From Pseudofabraea citricarpa (Eukaryota > Ascomycota > Leotiomycetes > Helotiales > Dermateaceae), in contig JAPWGK010000001.1 of assembly GCA_029641185.1 (NCBI GenBank), positions 2,802,501-2,866,500 of the forward strand: a stretch of 64,000 nucleotides of DNA, read 5' to 3'. Positions 47,451 to 59,140 of the stretch are shown here, in pieces. How positions within the stretch are numbered: position 1 is the stretch's first letter; the number at the start of each line of letters is the position of its first letter. Position numbers and translations under genes: made by a program. The notes under the pieces were generated by a model. The model searched no databases, had not been told where the DNA came from, and was given only the letters and a program-made list of their open reading frames with translations.

Positions 47451-48282
47451 CTTTGGAAAGTAATGATGTCGAGGTGGTATTGAAGAGAGGATAAAAGGAT
47501 GTGGGTATCTATAGGAATGGATAAAGGCGATATTGCTTGGGCATGTAGGTATTCGAGATGCATACCTGGGTAGGCATGCTGTTGTTGATGCTGTTGTTGA
47601 TGTTGATGTTGATGTTGATGTTGTTGTGGAGAGGTTCAGAAATGAAAGGAAAGTTGGGATTTATACTAGTGAGCGAACTAAGTTGTAGTGATTTCACCGG
47701 TCCCAGACTTGCACTTGGGACTTAGGGCTTTGGAGGAAGGAAGGAACGCTTTTAGAAGGGAGCTGGGTGGTAGTATCCATTGTGCACTGTACACTTTGCC
47801 ATTCTACCTTGGAAGGTGTGTAGGTAAAAATGTATTGGTCTATAGTTTGGAATCGCTTCAGCTCCTGTGAATTATGCAATGCCATGAGGATTTGTAGAGC
47901 AGTACCAGAAATATTGGCAGAGGAACAATGAATTGAATCAGAACTTTCTATTTGTGCTTTGGGGTGGTTCAAACCGAGCTGTAAAAAGTAGAAGAGAGCA
48001 TTTACAGTACTTCGTTCCCTCAAGCAAGCGATGCACCTTGCACCTGCCTGGGTTTTGTTGGGAATACCAAATGTCAAATGCCAAATAACCAAACATCAAA
48101 CGTCCTTGAAATTGGAAAGAACGACATTTTATACATACCACACATTAAAATATAGGAGCAACACTGGTCGGTTGGTCTCTACATTTTGTTTTCTACGCCT
48201 TCATCTCTGCGACGAACCCGTGGCCTCTACCAACTCTCCGGTGTTTGGGTTGCGAACTGGCCCTTTGAGCATGTCTCCTCAG
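47451..48282. other. Intergenic with GTTGAT microsatellite
   Basis: A microsatellite of GTTGAT/TGTTGT units spans about 47,580-47,625, close to the repeat gene start. A frame of about 130 codons on the minus strand (48,092-47,694) has no recognisable features. No gene is called. Confidence 0.45.
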
Positions 48283-51038
48283 TCAAGCAGCCTCAACCAA
48301 TGCATCCAGTGCATCGCTCAAGACTGTCAATTCTGGACTGACAGCCTCTATGCTTCCAAGTGTCAGAACAGCCCCACGTTGGGCGATATTGATCAACTTT
48401 TCATCTAATGGCAACCCTTTGGCCAATCCTGCAATAAGTACACCAAGGAATGTATCGCCAACGCCATTTACACTGACCACGTCTGCAGTGAGCTTCAAAG
48501 CTGGGAAGACGCGCATATAAACACCGCCAACCTCTGGGCTGCCGTTGGTACAGCGTGATAATATATATGGAGCTGCATCAGGGTTCGTGAGTCTTGGATC
48601 CTCTGGCTTGAGTAGCTCTGTGAGTAGGACTCCTTCTGAACCAAGTTTTGTGAGGATTGTTGGTATGAAGGGGAGTAACTGAATTGTCTCAACAGGAATT
48701 CCCATATCGGTCAGCTTGGCGCCCGCCAAAGCAACGAATCGGTCGCGAGCTCCAGTGCTTGGAATACCGAGAGAGTCGATTATCGTCCACCACCTTTCCG
48801 AATCAAACAACTCGTGCTTTTTTGCTGCTGCATGCATTGCCTCTAATTCATACTGGTTTGGGGATGCCAGGTCGACTTTGTTATGCGGAAACACTTGCAA
48901 GGGCTCTTTGCCCACCGGCTCTACAAGTCCTGCAGCTTTGACTGTAGAAACAGGCTCAAATATGACCTTGGCCCCAGCAGCCTTGGCCGTGCTTGACAAG
49001 TCACGAATCGTTTTTGCAGTCCAATTCCCGTCGACCACCACCCATTTTGGGGAGCCTGCCATGATGTTTCGAAAAGAATCCTCATAATCTTGGGTCAAGA
49101 TACTCATGTCAGCCATAGCGATAACAAGATCTTTCTTTGCATCGTTCACAGCAACGTATTCAGCGGTTGAATTGAGAGGGGTTCCATCTTTAGCAAATGC
49201 TGGGAGCTTTTGCACCCCTGATGTTGAAAGTCCTTCACTTGTCATCTTCTCTAAGACCAGCTTCCCAGGACTACAATCATTAGCGCTTGATCATCAACTA
49301 TTCCTGGAATACATACGAATCGTCGGCAATGACAGTGTGAAGCCTGACAGCTAAGTTGCCGCCAGCACGATGGATTGCAAGTGCCACATTGTGTCCCACG
49401 CCTCCGATAGAGCGTGTCAAGCTAGCTATGTTGGAGGTATGCATTTTTGGAGATACATTTATCTCACTCTGCCCCTGGCTTTTGCCCTCTCGAGACGAAG
49501 AATAATTGCATGAGAGATCTATAGCCACAGAGCCAGCAACAACGACGTCTACAGACACGGGCTCGACAGTTGGCTTAGTAGTCTCGGAAGCATCTTGACT
49601 ACTAGTGGAAGTAATCTTTAATGTTAGTAAATAAATAAACTGGTTGGATATGAAATCACATTATCATCTACTCACTTTGGTGGCTTGATGGCTGTTTGAT
49701 TCTGCCAGTGAGCGGAAACTGAGTCCACGGTATTTACCAGGCACATGATAAACTTTGCGTATTTTTCGTTGCAGGGGCGTTTTCCTTCGAACATCAGTTT
49801 TATTTCAGCACAAATTACTACGAACAATGCTCACACTTCAGAGCCCTCTAACTGTTCCCGAAGTGCCTCATATTCCACGGCAATTCTCGTTGCTCTAGTC
49901 ACATTTGAGTCGATGAGTGCCCTATTTGCTGGAAGGCTGTTTCCCTTCGTGAGCTCTTTGATCCGAGCAAGAATAAATGGAGTATTTCTATGTCCATGAA
50001 ACCCTTGGTCAGCAGCTTCTTGTACTGCCTGCTCGATGGCAATATCCATTTCAGCTTTAGGAATTGAGAACTCCTCTGGAATTGGGTTCGCAAAGAGGAG
50101 CCCCGAAGGATTTGGGAATGAGTTTTGCGAGACTAGAGTGGTTAGCAGGATTCAAGGATTCAAATCTGGAATACGTACAAATCATGGCTGCGGCATCTCT
50201 TTCGTTTTGAACAACCATAGGGCTTCTAATGCCGCTGTCACGAGTCCAGAATGCTGGGAAATCTATGTCCCCAGAACGGCCATCGGCAAACGTGAAAACA
50301 CCAGTTCCTTGAGTTTCAAGGTACTCCAAAGTGCGAGGGATATCAAGAAAGCTTTTGCAGCCGCTGCTTACAACAGCCACGTTGGTTCTTCCGAGTTCGG
50401 TTAAATCAGCAGAAATATCCATGGTATCCTGACCACCACGGTGCACTCCACCCAGTCCACCAGTCCCAAACACTTTGATTCCTGCTGCGTGTGCGAGTAT
50501 CATAGTTCCGGCAACAGTAGTACCTCCATTCAATTTCTTGCCAGCAATTCCCTGTAATCGGTCAGCCCCAGCACAATTGAATAGATACGTTTGAAGCAAT
50601 CATCCGTTTCCAAGGCTTAAACTTCACTGGAAATTTCCGGGATTAACTGACCAATCCAAGAATGTATGGCAAATCTCTCCTTGACACCTTCATTGTACTC
50701 GGGTCACCAGCCGAAGTAGTTATTGTGAGTAGATCGTCTGGTGACAAGCCAACATGAGCCTTTCCCTCAATAATTGCAATGGTTGCAGGAACTCCTCCAT
50801 TCTTTCGTACGACAGACTCCAATTGCATAGCAAGGGCAACATTGTCCGGATATGGGAACCCATGAGTGTATATTGTCGTCTCCAGAGCTACTACTGGCTT
50901 CCGTGTGGCCAATGCATCTTCAACTTCGGGTGAAAGGACGAACGGGACTCTGCTTGAGAAACATCTTGATAAGTTCCTGCTTGAGACCTGGGTAAAGCTT
51001 GCCCGAGGGACCTTTGATAGGCTAGCTAGACGAAGCAT
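48283..51038 (-). CDS. Bifunctional pseudouridine-5'-phosphate glycosidase / PfkB carbohydrate kinase
   Basis: Six exons: 51038-50652, 50551-50179, 50132-49835, 49784-49676, 49615-49317 and 49270-48283, giving 817 residues. A short N-terminus rich in Arg, Ser and Leu (MLRLASLSKVPRASF) suggests mitochondrial import. The first half matches PsuG-type pseudouridine-5'-phosphate glycosidase (VALETTIYTHGFPYPDN, VFGTGGLGGVHRG, DSGIRSPMVV). A linker (including VYHVPGKYRGLSF) leads to a PfkB-family sugar kinase with SIGGVGHNVALAIHRAG and the C-terminal VNGVGDTFLGVL, where Asp is the catalytic base. Bacteria use separate PsuK and PsuG enzymes to phosphorylate pseudouridine and cleave it to uracil and ribose-5-phosphate; fusions of both are known in fungi. 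The start is the first ATG; the open frame extends upstream without one. Confidence 0.93.
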
Positions 51039-51598
51039 CGTGAAAAGAAAGGGGGTAACGAATTGGGTGTGCAACTGGACCTAGAGTTTGCAAAAGGAAT
51101 GCATGCCGCTTATGCACACTCCCAGAACGTCTTACTTCAGACAAGAATATATGGTATGAGAGGAAGAGCTATGTAGACACTGACCACGTTGTGGAGTCTT
51201 GGCTCTTCGAGAGTGGGACGTCAATTTGATATCACGTGTCGGGATTTATTGATGATCCGGCCCGGTCAATCTAAGACCGAGGCAGATACGAACATGCGAC
51301 TCTATCTGATACACATATTGGTTTCTGAATTCCAAAAGGACGATTTCACGGTCAATGACCGAGATCCAAATGGCAGCTATGATAGGAGCTATCAGGTGAG
51401 GTCATGCTACTCGGCAACAAGACCCGACGACATTCATGCAAAGAGAACCCGAGACGTCCAATACTATTCCTTGTCATCCGTATATCATCATGCCGATATT
51501 AATCTGCTGTCCAAGACTTCCTTCTTTCTCTTTCCCCTCATCACTTCCCACTTTCTTTAATCTCCTACTAATGTGAATGCTGGCCATCAACCTACACG
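51039..51598. other. Divergent intergenic region
   Basis: About 560 bases between two divergent genes, so both promoters are here. A pyrimidine-rich stretch lies at 51,515-51,560. No other feature seen. Confidence 0.5.
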
Positions 51599-52476
51599 AT
51601 GAGGGTTATCTGGACGAGAATACCGGTTCTATGCTGTCTCTTCAGCGCGCTCGATGCGCAGACCATAATTAATGGCCAGATTTTTACACCAGGAATCGCA
51701 ATTGTCGATGCGCCACAGCCAAATACACCGCTGGGTGGTGGTATGTCATTCCCAGTCTAAATGAGCAAGAGGCGATACTAACATCGACAAGACAATTTAC
51801 ATGTAGCGCTTGATGTCACCTCAAATGGCCAGCTCCAGCTCCCACCATATCCGACAGATCCCATTTCAGCGATTTATAATATCACCATCTTCCTGTCTAG
51901 TTATATCACTGGCAAAAACTTTACGGTTTCGAATGGTACGGCGACAGCGAATGATGCGAGCTTGGGAGAGATAATGCAGCAGGAGCCCGGAAGCACTGTG
52001 AAGCATGTTAATTGGATGTGGCCGGATTGCTTGGTCGGGGATGGAGCACCTACAAGCTCAGATAGTGCTAGAGGCAGCTATAATGTATGTATACTAGAGC
52101 TATGACGAAGAGGGGATAACTGACAGGCGTGCTCTAGATATCCATACGGCAGAACTTCCGCTTGAACGGTGCGGATCAGTATACGATCTTTGATCTTCCT
52201 ATCCAGGTCACGAACTCCATCCAGGAGACCTTTATTCGACCGTCATGCGATTCTCTGAACAACGCGTTGTTGTCTGAGTCGGAGCTGATTGCTTCTGCAA
52301 GCAACTTCACCTCGATCCTGGGTACGGTCATACAAACTGGTACTGATGAAGATCTTGGTGGGTCAAGACCAGAAGCTGTGGCTACGGATGGGCTCGGAGG
52401 AGCTGGTATGGTGGATTGGCGTGCTGGCGTTCATTGGGTGTGGATTAGTGCATTTATTTTGATGGCAGTGCTTTGA
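51599..52476 (+). CDS. Secreted GPI-anchor-type surface protein, unknown function
   Basis: Three exons: 51599-51740, 51807-52084 and 52138-52476, 252 residues. A signal peptide is clear: MRVIWTRIPVLCCLFSALDA, cleaved near the DAQ. The middle contains several N-glycosylation sites (NIT, NFT, NGT) and a WPDC stretch. The C-terminus is a hydrophobic segment (WISAFILMAVL) after a small-residue region, typical of GPI-anchor signals. Probably a cell-surface or wall protein; no known domain is recognised. Length and layout match many fungal GPI proteins of unknown function. Both introns have standard GTATG donors. Confidence 0.82.
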
Positions 52477-54350
52477 AAGGCATGCAAAGGATACCCAAGA
52501 TATTATGTTATATCGACTAGTAACGCGAATGTTTCCAGTATAATAAACAGGTACCGTAAAGGCTCGTGATTATAAGCATACTCGTCAGACACTATACTGC
52601 CGACATGGTATCGAAAGTGGTCACATCTTTGCTCATTTTGACATCGCCGTTGCACTCGCCCTCTTCGGATTTTATTTTGCTTGATTATTGGGTTACGTTT
52701 TGGTAGATTTGAGTTATGAGTAGTTTTTGCGTTGGTAGATGTTCTTGTGAGGCTTTTTGGCATGGTCTGTTCACTCTCGTACGTTCGTGATTTGTCCGAA
52801 CTCGTACTGTTATCAAACACTCATATATCCCTCCCAGGTATAATGATGGAAAATCGACAGACTTGAAGAATTCTAACAGGGCGGCGTATTAAACATCTTC
52901 TTAGCCTCTGCATTGGCTCCTGTCAACTTCCTGGGAACTCTCGTAGACCACTTGAACGTTAAGAAGACCGTTGTACAATAGCCAACCATAGTTCAGGGTT
53001 GGGCAAAAGGGCCCGCAAACGAAAAAATAAAATGGAATCACCATTCTTCTCAGGGTCATCGCCCCAATCAAAAACGTTTGGGGTTAAAATCATGGTGTCT
53101 TGTATTGGGGTCTATTTAGCAATCAATAGCAGTCCACGTAAACATAAATTCAGAAACTGCTAGTATTTTATAGTAGCTACCTCAAAATTCGTCATCAATC
53201 TCTAAGATCCCGTCAGTAAAAACTGTGCGCTTGTAACAATTCTCTCCTTGCTATTGATAGTCAAGATAAACACCCTGTTAAAGTCGCCTTCTCGTCCATT
53301 ATAACTTGTGCTTAAAGTAGCTCCGGAAAAGAGCTCGACAACTCTCTCACCGAATGCATCGAGGCAAATTCTATGTAGCGAGATTGACGTTCGAGTTCAT
53401 CTCGATGAAGCCGTTTTCCACTCGTATTATTGTATGCGTCTAAACCTGACGTACGTCGAAGATTTTTCAGAATGTAGCCGAGCATGGTTCGCCTTCTGGA
53501 TCATGAACCAAATCGATTATTTGATAAGCGATTAAAGCAACAAGAGTAATTTATTCATGGCATCATGATTTCAGGGTTTCAATATACCAAAACTGTGAAG
53601 TAAAAATTTGTGTGAAACTGCTGTGGATGATGGGCAGATGCTAGATAATTAAAGCTTGGTTAACCCCTGTAGGCATGTTGTGGTTACCGCTAGCTAGAAC
53701 GGATCGGCCCGTTCAGTCTACCACAACCACACCTCAGTCAGCCCTTCTGCAATGGTTGATTTTTCGATCGCCTTCTCTTGAAATTGCATCCTTTTAGAAA
53801 TTATGCTCTTCTTGCACCATGATGCTAGAAGTTGTATAATGACTAAGTGTTTTCAAATGGCCATAAACATATCCTAATTTTATATCCCTCAGGTTTTGTT
53901 CACTTGCCACCTAGATTTTTTAGCGACGATGGGGTTGCTATTGAAATGAGCTCAATGCTCGACTGAGGCTTCTTTAATATCAGTATAATAGCTGGATTCA
54001 TTTTTGGTGCTTGTGAATCTTATTGTAATTCCTTTAAGATGCTGGCGGTTTCTCCGTCCTCTTTGTTGCTCTAAGCGACGGGTACTCGTCTACTCATTGT
54101 TGCCATTGAACACACTTTCGTCAGATGATTCCAAGCGAAAGGGATTCCGAAATTGATAGAATTTTTTTCATCATCATACGCACACGGGGTTTAGCTCTAG
54201 CTCAATATGAGGATACAAATTTGCATAATAACAAAATTAAGAGCCTTAAAGATAACTACTAAAGAGAATAGACCAAGCAAGCCAGCCCTTCAAGAATAGA
54301 TTTAGCGAGCTAGGCTGCAGAAAACTTGAAGTTCTAGCAAGACTACCCTA
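52477..54350. other. Intergenic, AT-rich, 1.9 kb
   Basis: No supported gene. AT content rises strongly from about 53,100 to 54,300. A 75-codon plus-strand frame (53,308-53,535) lacks any recognisable features. No transposon termini seen. Confidence 0.45.
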
Positions 54351-55257
54351 TCACTCATCATGGTCGGTGGATGCAGCAAGCTCTTTCCAGTCATCCAACT
54401 CCTTCTTCTGCCTCTCCATTACACCCCCGATGAACTCGACGGCATCCCTTCCAAGAACAAGTCTTGCAGGCAATGGCTTTCCCGCGGCACGACCAGTACC
54501 AGTGAGAGCCTCAACAATAACTTGTGCTCCCTTCTTAGGATCACCAGGCTGCTTGAGATCGTACTGATCATACAATCCTTTAGCAGGGCCCACGATAGCC
54601 TCGAGATCATCAATGGTTTTCTCTGCGACGGTCTTGTTTCCCAAGCCGGCCGTGAGAAAGTTGGTGCGGAAATAACCAGGCTCGATAACAGTGGCTTTGA
54701 TGTTGAGGTGAGCAACCTCCTCGCGAAGAGATTCTGTCAATCCAACAACGGCGAACTTGGTCGCGCAGTAATAACCTGTTCCAACGTATCCAGCCCACCC
54801 AGCAATGGAACCCAGGTTCGCAATGGTACCGGATTTTTGAGCGCGCATGTAAGGCAGAACAGCGCGAGTCACAGACATGAGACCAAAGAAATTGGTACCG
54901 AATTGTGCGCGAGCCTCTTCGTCACTACAATATATGTAAGCCTTAAAATATACGAATGGGAATAATGTGCAATAGTTACCTAGCCTCTTCAGCAGCACCA
55001 ACCAACGCATAACCAGCATTATTGACCAAAATATCAATTTTGCCATAGAACTTGACAGCCTCGGCTATAGTGGCGTCGATTTCAGCCTGCGAACCGTTGA
55101 TGTTTAGAGATATAGTTGCAGCTCCGAGACTTTTGAGGTCGGAAAGCTTGGAGGCGTTGCGAGAAGTAGCAATGACCTTGTCGCCATGGTTGAGAGCTGC
55201 TTTTGCAATTTCATCGCCAAAGCCTGACGAGCAGCCGGTAATAAGCCAAACAGCCAT
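54351..55257 (-). CDS. Classical short-chain dehydrogenase/reductase
   Basis: Two exons (55257-54980 and 54924-54351), 283 residues. The dinucleotide-binding motif TGCSSGFG lies at the N-terminus and the NNAG turn follows at about residue 85. The catalytic Ser is in NLGSIAGWAG, and YYCATKFA provides the Tyr-x-x-x-Lys pair. The family uses NAD(P)(H) for reversible alcohol oxidation or ketone reduction; related fungal genes are often annotated as 3-oxoacyl reductase-like oxidoreductases. A basic residue (Arg in SRNAS) after the second beta strand favours NADPH, but this is only an indication. No targeting signal. Substrate unknown. Confidence 0.93.
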
Positions 55258-56184
55258 GGTGGAATATAAGATTTGGGTGAAATTTGGAAACGTGTTTGAG
55301 AATTTGATCGAAGTAAGGCTGAAGCTGTTGAGTGTGAGTTGGAAGTGAACTGAGTTGAAAAGCAGAGGAAGCAAGTCGTTATATACACTCTGAAGGCAGG
55401 TATTCCCGACGGCGTTAGTCGTTAACGCACCTCAATTCTTCGGCCAGGAAAAATGCGATAAAACCGATACGACAAAGCGAGAATGTCAAAATGGAGGATC
55501 TAAGATCTGACGTAGAGTAAAGTACTTACCTACTGAGTCTACCCAAGCACATATCTGTGCGGGCTTGTAGGCATTGAAGGCTTACACCGAGCCAAGGTAG
55601 CAGGTGAATGGTGGAAGTTCAACTGCATGCAGTAAGCGACCACAACAGCACAAAAGCATCAGGGTAAATCAACATTGTAGATAGAATCTCCGCAAACAAA
55701 TCCGAAAATTATATTTCCCATTCAAAAGTCCGAAGATCCAAAATATTATAATGCTAATGGATATCCTTGGCATCTATTGTAGACGTTGTTGTAACAATAT
55801 CGCCGAATTATCGGCGATGCTGTGTCGGCGTTTAGCTGAGGTCGTCCCGCTTCAAACACAGGCGTCATATGCACAAAAGTACACATCAGCAACCGACAGC
55901 AGCCACATCAGCCACATCGGAACAGGTTCAATATGACAGGGCGAGTGGTGTTATGAACCATCTATGAAAGGGCCGACGACAGTTGCAGTACGTGGAAATG
56001 GCATAGGGAAGCGTAGCGTTTCCATTTGGCACCGCACCTCATGAAGTTGAGAGTACCGGAACGGATAAACCAATGTTCCATCTACACCTCGAATTGTTCT
56101 GACCACATCACGCTCAGCGCAATCGCAGCGTACCAGAAAATATAAAGTCGTCGCAGACCTCATAACTTCTAACAACTTACAATC
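55258..56184. other. Divergent intergenic region, SDR and coatomer zeta promoters
   Basis: About 930 bases with no gene supported. A direct repeat-like 'atcagccacatc' pair lies near 55,900. Small minus-strand frames overlapping the RET3 start are shadows. Confidence 0.45.
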
Positions 56185-56968
56185 ATGGCGCCCAATATGT
56201 CCCTCTTCTCCGTGAATGCGATCATTCTCCTCAGCACTGAAGACGGATCGCGCGTCTTTGCCAAATACTACAACGCACCCCACCACACCCCAGGAGCTGC
56301 GCATAGCCCAAGTATGTTCGAGTTCCTGTCGAGGCTGTACTTTCAAAATTCTCAATCAGCATTGCTTTGATAGAGTGATTTGTTTGGCCCGCTACCATAT
56401 CGCAATTGCTTCTCTCGAGTGCCTTGCTAATGCTTCCGAACAGCAACTCCAAACCCATATGGCGACAAGAAGTCCCAGCTCGCATTCGAGAAAGGTCTCC
56501 TCGAAAAGACCGCAAAACAAACTGCCGATATCATCTTGTACGATAACCGGATCGTGCTATACAAGTCCGAGTCTGACATTATGATGTACGTGGTTGGTGG
56601 CGTGGACGAGAACGAGATCATGCTCTACAATGTTATTCTGGCCGTACGAGACAGTCTGCATCTTTTGTTCAAGTAAGTCCTCTTAATGTCAGAGTATAAA
56701 GCAAGGATTAACGCAGGAGAGCAGACAAACAGTAGACAAACGCACAATCATCGAAAACTACGATCTCTTGTCTTTGGCAATCGACGAAATTGTTGACGAT
56801 GGCATTATTCTTGAGACAGATCCAACTATTATTGCACAGAGAGTTTCCAAGGCACCAACACAAGATGTCGCACAATTGAAGGGTATTGATTTGAGCGAGC
56901 AAGGAATGAACAATTTGGCACAGTTTGGAAAGGCCAAGTTGGGCGATTGGTTAAGACAAGGGCTGTGA
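56185..56968 (+). CDS. RET3: Coatomer (COPI) zeta subunit
   Basis: Three exons: 56185-56311, 56444-56672 and 56725-56968, 199 residues. Zeta-COP has a longin-like fold and forms the F-subcomplex of the COPI coat on Golgi and ER membranes. Hallmarks are [24 protein letters not shown] and then, after intron 2, [12 protein letters not shown] and [16 protein letters not shown], a family signature. The C-terminus (GDWLRQGL) is normal. Two candidate acceptors end intron 2: the nearer (56716) would make the frame stop at once, and the one at 56724 restores it. Only the latter keeps the family sequence, so it is used here. Confidence 0.94.
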
Positions 56969-57685
56969 GGATTTGGAGTACAGGTATTGCGTAGAGACAG
57001 AAAAGCTATGACTGGGGGTAGATACTGGAGTTTGGGAGCCTGGACTTTTAATGAGGTCTCATGGGTGCATTTGCATTTGCATCTCAATCAGATCACCCAA
57101 GAGCAAGAATCTCTTTCGCAGATTACTTGCCTTGAAAATACCTCAAATACCGCATGGTGCAGGACGAATAGGTGGTACTGTACGGGTGATAAATGCTCAT
57201 ACTTTAAGAATAGAGTATGCTCAACCCCATATCAAAGCTGCAGCAATTGATGATCCAGCAGTGGATTTGGGCTACTGATTGTACAGACTATCATCGTTCC
57301 AGTCCTACCCAAAGTTTTACGCCATATCTCCTCTTCACCAACAAAAAAAAAAACTCCCTAAAATTGGGAGTCTAAGTATGCCATGTATCATCTATCTACC
57401 TACTTGGACCTTCGCTGGGCACCAATAAGATCATGTGATACCAAGTTGATAGAGCCACTTAAAGTGACGTCCTCAGCCTTGCACTAGTTCTAACACAAGG
57501 CTGTCAGGAAACATTTTTTTCTAGGACTCTCGTTTTCTGAGTCATCGATTCCCTACACAATCTGATTTACTTACCAATGCATTCATCTACGCGTTGAGAG
57601 ACCACAGCCTCGAACTTCATATCCGAAGCATGTACAGACAATCCCAATCTTCACTCATACATCACTACCAACGCCGCAGCCGTAG
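56969..57685. other. Intergenic, RET3 3' flank and SUA5 promoter
   Basis: About 720 bases. A run of ten A lies near 57,345. The plus-strand frame at 56,987-57,250 is a 3' UTR shadow. No gene seen. Confidence 0.5.
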
Positions 57686-57781
57686 GATACGGTGATAAAC
57701 CCAGCCCAGCGGCCAACCAGCACGCTGGCATCCCTTGCACAGAAAAGCAAGCCTCTCCTCTCCAAACTCTTCACTGCAACA
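57686..57781 (+). other. Possible non-AUG N-terminal extension of SUA5 (mitochondrial presequence-like)
   Basis: In frame with SUA5, this stretch encodes about 30 residues rich in Ser, Thr, Lys and Leu, with one Arg and three Lys and no acidic residues after the first codon. It includes near-cognate start codons ACG (57689) and GTG (57692). It looks like a mitochondrial targeting sequence, which would give Sua5 the dual localisation known in yeast. Confidence 0.45.
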
Positions 57782-59026
57782 ATGGCGAACGAAACCAGCA
57801 ACGGCGTGTTGAAGACACGGGTCTTACCCATTCCGAACAATACTGGAAAGCTAGGTCAATTCGCAGACCCTTCCACGCTCGAGAAATGGGTGTTGCCGAC
57901 TGAAGGGATACCCGCGTTACAAGAAGCCGCAACACGCCTTGTATCGACCTCGATTCCGGTAGCGTTTCCTACGGAGACTGTATATGGATTGGGTGCAGAC
58001 GCCACGCGCAGTTCAGCGGTCAAGGGGATTTATTCCACCAAAGGTCGACCATCAGACAACCCATTGATCATTCATGTTTGCGACCTGACCATGTTGCGGT
58101 CCCTTCTGGCGCCAAAAGCTAATACACCGGCGCAAAAGAATTCGGTAGAAGTAATTCCCACCATTTACCTTCCACTTATCAAGAAATTCTGGCCGGGTCC
58201 TCTCACAATTCTTCTCCCGAATCCACAGCCCTCACATCTCGCTCCAGAAGTAACGGCCGGCTTGCCTACATTCGGGGCACGCATGCCAGATTCTGCACTA
58301 GCCCTATCCCTTATATCACTTGCAGGAGTCCCGCTTGCTGCACCCTCAGCAAATGCTAGTACGAAACCTTCTCCTACTACTGCATCACACGTCCTGCATG
58401 ATCTAGACGGCCGGATTGAGATAATACTGGACGGGGGAGCATGTTCTGTAGGTGTGGAAAGTACAGTAGTAGATGGATTATGTTCACCACCTGTAGTGCT
58501 CCGTCCTGGTGGGGTAAGCCTCGAGAGAATCCGGGAATGTCCCGGTTGGGAGGGGGTTGTAAAGGGTTATAAAGACGCCAGCGAGATTGGGAACCATGCA
58601 CCTAGGGCTCCAGGCATGAAGTATAAGCACTATAGCCCCAAAGCTACAGTGATTCTTTACGAATCCACTCATGCTAGGATTGATAATGTTGCCAGCGAGT
58701 GTCCGCTGGATGCTGGCGATAGAGTAGGTATAATACGTACCAAACACTGGCCAGCAATCTCTGGCTTGCAAAAGAGCCAGCAACAGAGTAGTGAGGCGTA
58801 CACCGTTGAAGAAGGGCCATTGGGAAACAGGCAGATCCTACAAATCTCCCTGGGGACAGAGACTAAAGACATAGCGCATAGTTTATTCTCTGCCCTCAGG
58901 GATCTAGATGAGAGAAAAGTGGAAGTAATTCTTGTAGAAGGGATAGACGACAAAGAAGACATCGCAGCAGCTGTCATGAACAGACTGCGCAAAGCCGCCA
59001 CGCATATAAAGTCGGCGACGTCCTAG
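57782..59026 (+). CDS. SUA5: Threonylcarbamoyl-AMP synthase (Sua5/YrdC family)
   Basis: A single exon, 414 residues from the first ATG (57782). The enzyme makes threonylcarbamoyl-AMP from Thr, bicarbonate and ATP for the t6A37 modification of tRNAs that read ANN codons. The YrdC core is intact: PVAFPTETVYGLGADA, then KGRPSDNPLIIHV, FWPGPLTILL and APSANASTKPSPTTA, with SVGVESTVVD near its end. A SUA5-specific C-terminal domain follows after PRAPGMKYKHYSP. Length is typical for Sua5. The frame is open for 32 codons before the ATG, back to a TAG at 57683-57685, and begins with ACG GTG. That extension is basic and free of acidic residues apart from its first codon; see the findings. The gene converges on PMR1, with about 115 bases between stop codons. 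Confidence 0.95.
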   Translation: MANETSNGVLKTRVLPIPNNTGKLGQFADPSTLEKWVLPTEGIPALQEAATRLVSTSIPVAFPTETVYGLGADATRSSAVKGIYSTKGRPSDNPLIIHVCDLTMLRSLLAPKANTPAQKNSVEVIPTIYLPLIKKFWPGPLTILLPNPQPSHLAPEVTAGLPTFGARMPDSALALSLISLAGVPLAAPSANASTKPSPTTASHVLHDLDGRIEIILDGGACSVGVESTVVDGLCSPPVVLRPGGVSLERIRECPGWEGVVKGYKDASEIGNHAPRAPGMKYKHYSPKATVILYESTHARIDNVASECPLDAGDRVGIIRTKHWPAISGLQKSQQQSSEAYTVEEGPLGNRQILQISLGTETKDIAHSLFSALRDLDERKVEVILVEGIDDKEDIAAAVMNRLRKAATHIKSATS

Positions 59027-59140
59027 TTCAATAGCGCGAGCTAGGTTTCAAAAATTCTATTCTTTATCAAAACATATATACAAGTCGTCGTCTTCTTTAT
59101 AGTGACTCTCGCCCTATCCCATCTAAGGGTCTACACTTCA

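Noticed and set aside
53308..53535. 75-codon plus-strand frame in AT-rich DNA
   Set aside because: No family features and no splice context linking it to other exons.
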